Assembly (NCBI GenBank): GCA_034698045.1
Contig: JAQGAU010001273.1
Location: forward strand, 1-20,144
From: Paramacrobiotus richtersi
Taxonomy: Eukaryota > Tardigrada > Eutardigrada > Parachela > Macrobiotidae
DNA: 20,144 nucleotides
Direction of reading: 5' to 3'
The translations under genes and the position numbers were made by a program. Below, one piece after another: positions 18,271 through 20,144 of this stretch. Position 1 is the first letter of the stretch. Each line of letters starts with the position of its first letter. Under the pieces are notes generated by a model, which was not told where the DNA came from, searched no databases, and worked only from the letters and a program-made list of their open reading frames with translations.

Positions 18271-18508
18271 TCGGCCTCTCTTAGGCTGGCGGCCTGATGA
18301 AAGGATGCGGGATCCTGCCGTTGCAAGAGCGCTGGAAACAAGTGGAGGCCGGTTTTGCTGGGCTGTCCAAATCATGCTTCCGGAGCAATTTAAAGTGTTC
18401 ACATGAACGACGGAATTGATCGTCCTGAAAAAGCCGTCAAAACTTTCAGAATACCGCTCGAACTGGAACCAGGGTACACGAGGCTGTAATGACCGGACCA
18501 TATGCGGC
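18271..18508. other. short gene-free stretch
   Basis: Short overlapping frames exist on both strands, none supported. It separates the inverted-repeat element from the TATA-like box at 18509. Confidence 0.4.
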
Positions 18509-18515
18509 TATAAAG
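18509..18515 (+). promoter_or_regulatory. TATA-like box upstream of the 18613 frame
   Basis: TATAAAG lies about 104 bases before the ATG at 18613. A transcript starting near 18540 would have a leader of about 70 bases, containing an upstream reading frame from 18547 to 18612. Confidence 0.35.
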
Positions 18516-18546
18516 ACGAAAGGGAACGACAGCAACGTTGTCCTTC

Positions 18547-18612
18547 ATGATCATCATGTCTGCGACATGCATTGTGCAGCATTTCTCTGTCTTGGAAGTT
18601 GATTGTGTTTGA
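18547..18612 (+). CDS. upstream reading frame, 21 codons
   Basis: ATG at 18547 to TGA at 18610-18612. The stop codon directly abuts the ATG of the following 113-codon frame, and both are in the same frame. If the TATA-like box works, ribosomes would meet this ATG first, so it could dampen or control translation of the downstream frame. Confidence 0.25.
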   Translation: MIIMSATCIVQHFSVLEVDCV

Positions 18613-18954
18613 ATGGTCCGCATTTATGACTTTGTGGAACCACTGAGAAGCGTAGAGTTAGACATAGTCACCAAATTTGTTAGCGCCTACATTCCGGATC
18701 GCGGCGATCGACGAATGTCAGATTTTGCAAGAATTGTGACATTTAAATACAAAATGACGGAGAAGATTCCGCAGGCCGACAATCGGTCTTTAAATGTGTT
18801 CGTAAAAGGATGTACTGATTTTTTATTAAGACTCTGGAGTGTTGTGATCTCATTCCTCAGGTTTTTGTGGGTAGTGCTGTGTGCCTTTACCCTGAAACTG
18901 TTTTCTGTAGTCCGTAACATACTTCTAGTTCTAGTAGTTTTGTTTATAGGATAG
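18613..18954 (+). CDS. small single-exon frame with hydrophobic C-terminus
   Basis: A 113-residue polypeptide, unrecognised. The first 65 residues are hydrophilic and basic (IPDRGDRRMSDFARIV, then KYKMTEKIPQ). The last 45 are strongly hydrophobic with scattered Arg and Lys and end LLVLVVLFIG at the stop, enough for one or two membrane segments or a tail anchor. A TATA-like box at 18509 and ATTAAA at about 18996 give a plausible transcription unit without introns. It follows the mobile-element cluster and has no visible partner gene. It may be a small lineage-specific gene or a chance frame. Confidence 0.35.
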   Translation: MVRIYDFVEPLRSVELDIVTKFVSAYIPDRGDRRMSDFARIVTFKYKMTEKIPQADNRSLNVFVKGCTDFLLRLWSVVISFLRFLWVVLCAFTLKLFSVVRNILLVLVVLFIG

Positions 18955-20144
18955 TGTCTGGTGCTCGAGTGTTGTTGAACGGTTGCGCTGGACATTAAAC
19001 ATTTAGCATCCAGTTAAACTTTCTGGCTAATTTTATGTTCATTTTGTCACCCTTTAATAATATTATTTTTATTATTAAACACGCAACACAAAAGCACTAA
19101 TTAACCCACCAGCGCCAACCAGGTACATGTGTTTAGGGTTTGCCCAGAAGACAAGAATTTTCGATTAAAAATATTTAGCATAACAGCAAACCTTTTCGTG
19201 ATAAGCTGGTTGACCATAGACAGACCGGAAACGGCGTAATCATACTGTGACACAGTATTGTTATATTTACACAACACGCTTTCTAACTGGCTGAAACGCA
19301 ACTGACTTTACAGTATTTAGCAGCCATAAATGGTTCCAACGGAACAATGCCATTCACAAGTTGACAATAGACAATTACAAGTTGCTTAACCTTTGCTGTT
19401 CGCGAGACCTGCAATTCCGTTAATCCATTAAAAACACTGTCCCTTCTTTTCGTTTGTAATACGTCACATATAAAACGTATAATACATAATATAATATTGC
19501 AGCGCGTCACATATACTCAATTCATGCCGATGAGTATAATTGCAGATGACTGCTCTGGTCTGTTGTTGTTGTACTGGAGACTGCAGATGAATGTATTTGC
19601 TTTATTCATTAACTTTATCACAAACCCATCGGAAACATGTCTGTAACAACGCACCTTACAAAAGCAACAGCCCCCATTTGCGATAGTTATTCTGTACAGT
19701 ATGGAAAAGGCGTTCTTCAGCTTCGGTGATAATAGCACGCATAAATAACAGCTGACTACTGTAAACTTAGCGAACGTACAGCGCAATCAACTGGATCCCA
19801 TGTATCATTCGTGTTTACTGGATGACTCTGTGGTTGTAGGTCATCCGTTACTAATAGTATGGTACAGATACGTGGAGGAGGTAAATTGCCTATGATCCGG
19901 CTCTCTCGTCCTGTAGACATGTCAGAGGAACGCAGTCCTATTCGGATCTAATTTCCCATTGCACACCGGAGAGAGATTCCACTGTGTAACAATCAAATAA
20001 TCGATCAGCCTATAATTATGTGACGGTAGACGCGCACCGCTATCGAGTGAAGAAAAAGCAGTGATTCCCCACATCACATGGATAACGGCGCAGAATGTGC
20101 CCGTGTAACGCAAGGGATCCATCATCCGGCGCAAAGGGGAGGGA
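18955..20144. other. right-edge sequence, no gene seen
   Basis: AT-rich sequence, with TTTAATAATATTATTTTTATT near 19051-19074. Several minus-strand frames of 66-89 codons (19101-19786 and 19922-20134) lack domains, splice context or promoter. Nothing is supported. Confidence 0.45.

Noticed and set aside
17851-18406. open frames at 17851-18198 and 18185-18406 as genes
   Set aside because: Both run through the inverted-repeat element; the sequence is explained by mirrored short repeats, not coding.
1-20144. CRISPR array, bacterial operon or phage features
   Set aside because: There are no regular direct repeats with spacers, no Shine-Dalgarno pattern and no long uninterrupted reading frames; introns show a eukaryotic nuclear sequence.

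Overview
The window reads as nuclear DNA of an invertebrate animal, probably an ecdysozoan. Genes are split by GT-AG introns of roughly 60 to 600 bases, there are no ribosome binding sites or operons, TATA-like boxes occur, and non-LTR retrotransposon remnants are present. The P-box of the nuclear receptor (C-S-A-C-A-A-F-F) recalls the supplementary receptors of nematodes, but the species cannot be named from the sequence (a tardigrade or another small ecdysozoan is equally possible).

Region 1 (about 950-8710, minus strand) is an array of four related three-exon genes for small four-pass membrane proteins with Pro-rich tails, here called A, B, C and D in coordinate order. All share the same intron positions and phases (phase 1, then phase 2). 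C and D are intact (253 and 239 aa). B has intact second and third exons but a one-base frameshift in the start exon. A is a pseudogene with three frameshifts, a truncated tail and no visible first exon. A resembles C and B resembles D in exon ends, tail motifs, intron sequence and 3' flank, so a two-gene block appears to have been duplicated. The topology and core motifs recall the MS4A/CD20-like family, but that assignment is tentative.

Region 2 (about 8711-13900) is mostly without recognisable genes. It holds an open frame at 11674-11967, a decayed coding stretch at 12546-13030 and a short peptide motif near 11000 that also occurs in the nuclear receptor hinge.

Region 3 (about 13913-16190, plus strand) is a nuclear receptor gene. 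It has a TATA box, a leader with two matched stem-loops, two exons encoding the two zinc fingers, a Ser/Pro-rich hinge exon and one or two plausible exons into the ligand-binding region.

Region 4 (about 16965-18270) is repeat-derived. Two different non-LTR retrotransposon C-terminal fragments stand head to head, followed by an inverted-repeat element with arms of about 65 bases and internal short repeats. Region 5 (18509-18954) is a single-exon open frame for a small protein with a very hydrophobic C-terminal third, behind a TATA-like box and a 21-codon upstream reading frame. The last 1.2 kb shows nothing recognisable.
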